NCBI GenBank assembly: GCA_023423235.1
Contig: JAFAFY010000181.1
Span: 1-7,840, forward strand
Direction: 5' to 3'
Length of the DNA: 7,840 nt
From: Pseudomonadota bacterium
Lineage (GTDB): Bacteria; Pseudomonadota; Gammaproteobacteria; Xanthomonadales; Xanthomonadaceae
The stretch's first letter is position 1, and every line of letters starts with the position of its first letter. Shown in pieces: positions 6,909 to 7,840 of this stretch. The notes beneath the pieces are model-generated. The model was not told where the DNA came from. It worked only from the letters and a program-made list of their open reading frames with translations, and did not search any database. Position numbers and translations under genes: made by a program.

Positions 6909-7171
6909 CTTGCAACGATTCCAGACATCGCCTGAGCGATAGGCACATACAAAGTGTCTGGAACGGTTTTGGATATCGTGCGAGCGATGGCCCGAAGCGT
7001 GCCCGCCAGGATGACGGGCACACAAAACCGTCTGGAACGGTTTTGGACATCGCGGAAGCGATGGCCCGCAGGGTGCCCGCCACGGATGGCGGGCTCACAA
7101 AACCGTATGGAACGGTTTTGGACATCGCGCGAGCGATGGCCCGCAGGGTGCCCGCCACGGATGGCGGGCAC
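6909..7171 (+). repeat. Tandem ~75-bp three-hairpin repeats, array I (three good units and one remnant)
   Basis: Units run 6957-7030 (74 bp), 7031-7105 (75 bp) and 7106-7171 (cut short by the terminator), after a degenerate remnant at 6909-6956 lacking the large hairpin. Each full unit tiles three hairpins. A: CAAAACCGT with ACGGTTTTG (7023-7045, 7098-7120). B: CATCGC with GCGATG around a tetraloop (7048-7063, 7123-7138; slightly weaker at 6975-6988; remnant at 6926-6940). C: GTGCCCGCCA with TGGCGGGCAC around CGGA (perfect at 7148-7171; shorter or with mismatches at 6999-7021 and 7073-7096). B loops are GCGA, GGAA and GCGA in the good units, all GNRA on the plus strand, and CTGA in the remnant. 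The array begins 35 nt after the hydrolase stop with no terminator before it, so it would be the structured 3' UTR of the operon. I do not recognise the family. Confidence 0.85.
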
Positions 7172-7173
7172 AA

Positions 7174-7201
7174 AAAAACCCCGCATTTCTGCGGGGTTTT
7201 T
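7174..7201. terminator. Bidirectional intrinsic terminator for the operon and tRNA-Asp
   Basis: CCCCGCA (7179-7185) pairs with TGCGGGG (7190-7196) around TTTC, flanked by a run of As on the left (7172-7178) and five Ts on the right (7197-7201). Plus-strand transcripts from the operon and repeats end in a U-tract here. Minus-strand transcripts from tRNA-Asp meet the same stem followed by seven Us about 9 nt after the tRNA 3' end. Convergent units thus share one terminator. Confidence 0.9.
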
Positions 7202-7209
7202 CTTGCAAC

Positions 7210-7286
7210 TGGCGGAGCGGACGGGACTCGAACCCGCGACCTCCGGCGTGACAGGCCAGCATTCTAACCAGCTGAACTACCGCTCC
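7210..7286 (-). tRNA. tRNA-Asp (anticodon GTC)
   Basis: The minus strand gives a complete 77-nt cloverleaf. The acceptor stem is GGAGCGG with CCGCTCC, the discriminator G, and CCA is encoded (7212-7210). The anticodon loop CTGTCAC carries GTC at 7252-7250, reading Asp codons GAC and GAU. The T arm has GCGGG-TTCGAGT-CCCGT, and the D arm has AGCTGGTTA. It closely matches standard bacterial tRNA-Asp. It is a single gene with its own promoter and the shared terminator, lying between two groups of the hairpin repeat. Confidence 0.97.
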
Positions 7287-7296
7287 AAGGCGCGAG

Positions 7297-7324
7297 ATTC
7301 TACATGAAAGTTTCCGGATTGGAA
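7297..7324 (-). promoter_or_regulatory. Promoter of tRNA-Asp
   Basis: On the minus strand TAGAAT (7302-7297) is a 5/6 match to the -10 box. It is followed by a GC-rich discriminator (CTCGCGCC) of the kind found at growth-rate and stringently controlled stable-RNA promoters. A weak -35 (TTCCAA, 7324-7319) lies 16 nt upstream. Transcription would start around 7290, only a few bases before the mature 5' end. Confidence 0.6.
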
Positions 7325-7491
7325 CAGGCCAGAGAAGAATAATTTCTCGACTCGTCCCGGCACGCGGGAGCGTTGCCGATGGCTTCGTCCTGCGCCTCTC
7401 CGCCAGTCGCCCGCTGTCCCGGCGGAGCGCGCGACAACGACGTCGTCCATGCCCGCGCGCCTTGTCGATCGCGGCCGCGGAAGCTGCGCAT
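7325..7491. other. Intergenic stretch without a recognised gene
   Basis: An A+T-rich start with a weak 5-bp hairpin (GAGAA 7332-7336 with TTCTC 7344-7348) passes into very GC-rich sequence containing a 10-bp palindrome CGCGGCCGCG. Open frames cross it on both strands, but none has a ribosome site, a domain-like composition or a sensible boundary; those on the minus strand run through the tRNA and the repeats. I see no supported gene here. Confidence 0.5.
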
Positions 7492-7626
7492 ACAACACCC
7501 TCAGGGTTTTGTCTGGAGCAGTTTCGGGCATCGCGTAAGCGTTGGTCCGAAGGGTGTCCGCCGGGGATGGCGGACACACAAAGCCGCCTGGAACGGTTTT
7601 GGACATCGCGCAAGCGATGGCCCGAC
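7492..7626 (+). repeat. Three-hairpin repeats, array II (one full and one truncated unit)
   Basis: A divergent full unit lies at 7512-7586 (75 bp) and a unit truncated after hairpin B at 7587-7626, in the same orientation as array I. Hairpin C of the full unit (7554-7562 with 7569-7577) reads GTGTCCGCC/GGCGGACAC, where array I has GTGCCCGCC/GGCGGGCAC: one C-G pair changed to T-A on both sides. Hairpin B loops are GTAA (7535-7538; one internal T-T mismatch) and GCAA (7610-7613), again GNRA. Hairpin A between the units is 7579-7586 with 7594-7601, using one G-U. Just before the full unit, ACAACACCC (7492-7500) pairs with GGGTTTTGT (7504-7512) with one mismatch. The second unit ends where unrelated sequence leads into the palindromic element. 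Confidence 0.8.
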
Positions 7627-7644
7627 CTGATTAGCACGATCCTT

Positions 7645-7734
7645 CAGTCTCCCTTCTCCCGCGTGCGGGAGAAGATGCCCGCAGGGCGGATGAGGGCTGC
7701 TTTGCCCCCGCCCCAACCCTCCCCCGCATGCGGG
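7645..7734. repeat. Interspersed palindromic repeat, probably interrupted
   Basis: A perfect 10-bp inverted pair CTTCTCCCGC/GCGGGAGAAG (7653-7674, 2-nt loop) is followed by a GCCC-GCA-GGGC hairpin (7677-7687), GGATGAGGG, a C-rich middle, CCAACCCTCCCCCGC and the palindrome CCCGCATGCGGG (7723-7734). From memory, such CTCCCGC...GCGGGAG / GGATGAGGG repeats are common between genes in xanthomonads and other proteobacteria. The right half should continue into a GAGAGGG-like arm mirroring the left; instead IS-like sequence begins at about 7735. Confidence 0.6.
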
Positions 7735-7748
7735 TGTATAGACCGGAC

Positions 7749-7783
7749 ACATGGTGGACAGGTGTTCGGGGACATGGTGGACA
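7749..7783 (+). repeat. 12-bp direct repeat in the IS end
   Basis: ACATGGTGGACA occurs at 7749-7760 and again at 7772-7783, a 23-bp period (about two helical turns). Both copies lie between the IS terminus and the transposase gene. Repeated end-proximal motifs of this sort often bind transposase. The second copy extends the match to a following C. Confidence 0.7.
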
Positions 7784-7821
7784 CATTCAAGCTCGGCGTT
7801 TCGATCCTGGAGGAAGGAACG

Positions 7822-7840
7822 ATGCCGTGGCAGGAGGTGT
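7822..7840 (+). CDS. IS481-family transposase, first codons only
   Basis: ATG 7822 is preceded by GGAGG (7809-7813) 8 nt upstream. The six codons present read MPWQEV, an N-terminus I associate with IS481-type DDE transposases (MPWKEVSVM-like). The gene runs off the right edge, so neither the helix-turn-helix nor the DDE catalytic domain can be seen. The call rests on the start, the ribosome site and the adjacent IS-like end. Confidence 0.6.

Larger units (their letters stand above)
7735..7840 (+). mobile_element. Left end of an IS481-like insertion sequence
   Basis: Sequence from TGTATAGACCGGACAC onward changes character and leads within about 90 bp to a transposase start. A TGT terminus and short leader before the transposase fit the IS481 family, whose elements usually end TGT...ACA. 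The exact boundary (about 7735) is inferred from the end of the palindromic repeat; the right end and target duplication are outside the window. Confidence 0.6.

Noticed and set aside
5077..7173. A 698-residue minus-strand open frame with an N-terminal repeated motif
   Set aside because: It is antisense to the well-supported serine hydrolase and the end of the receptor, is Arg/Gly/Ala-rich without domains, and starts in the DNA repeat array; it is a shadow of high-G+C coding sequence.
6909..7626. A CRISPR array
   Set aside because: The whole ~75-bp period is repeated, with no unique spacers between short repeats and no cas genes nearby; the internal hairpins explain the structure.
6909..7626. 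Classical REP/GTAG (RAYT-linked) elements
   Set aside because: There is no GTAG-type head next to a single short palindrome, the unit holds three hairpins, and no RAYT gene is present.
7095..7637. Minus-strand frames across 7095-7637 and plus-strand frame 7373-7630
   Set aside because: They run through the tRNA and the hairpin repeats, lack ribosome sites, and owe their length to the repeats.

Overview
The window is high-G+C proteobacterial chromosome. Signal-peptide codons, an Oar-type TonB receptor, an Asp tRNA with encoded CCA, and an interspersed palindromic repeat of a kind common in xanthomonad genomes together suggest the Xanthomonadaceae/Lysobacteraceae (Lysobacter, Luteimonas or a relative). 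This is inference from style, not a database match.

Layout. (1) 1-367, minus: N-terminal part of an exported protein that resembles SH3b/NlpC-P60 cell-wall peptidases. (2) 368-617: A+T-richer divergent control region with back-to-back promoters, a 20-bp imperfect palindrome spanning both -35 boxes, a possible 37-codon leader ORF and a 10-bp hairpin. (3) 618-6873, plus: three same-strand genes encoding an exported transglutaminase-like protein, an Oar-like TonB-dependent outer-membrane receptor and a periplasmic S12-family serine hydrolase. Gaps are 51 and 70 nt, so they probably form one operon. A near-perfect intrinsic terminator lies inside the signal-peptide codons of the serine hydrolase. 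(4) 6909-7171: tandem ~75-bp repeats made of three hairpins per unit, ending at an intrinsic terminator that also serves the convergent tRNA-Asp. (5) 7210-7286, minus: tRNA-Asp(GTC) with its promoter. (6) 7325-7491: no gene seen. (7) 7512-7626: two more copies of the same repeat, the second truncated. (8) 7645-7734: a palindromic interspersed repeat, apparently broken by (9) the left end of an IS481-like insertion sequence whose transposase starts at 7822 and runs off the window.

Working model: the receptor and the three exported enzymes would form a locus for taking up or processing peptide-type material at the cell envelope. Cell-wall peptides are one candidate because the divergent gene looks like an NlpC/P60 endopeptidase and the last gene belongs to the penicillin-binding/D-peptidase superfamily. 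The substrate cannot be read from the sequence. The least ordinary signals are the hairpin repeat, whose small hairpin carries a GNRA-type tetraloop in five of six copies and whose large hairpin shows a compensatory base pair, and the terminator embedded at the start of the serine hydrolase gene.
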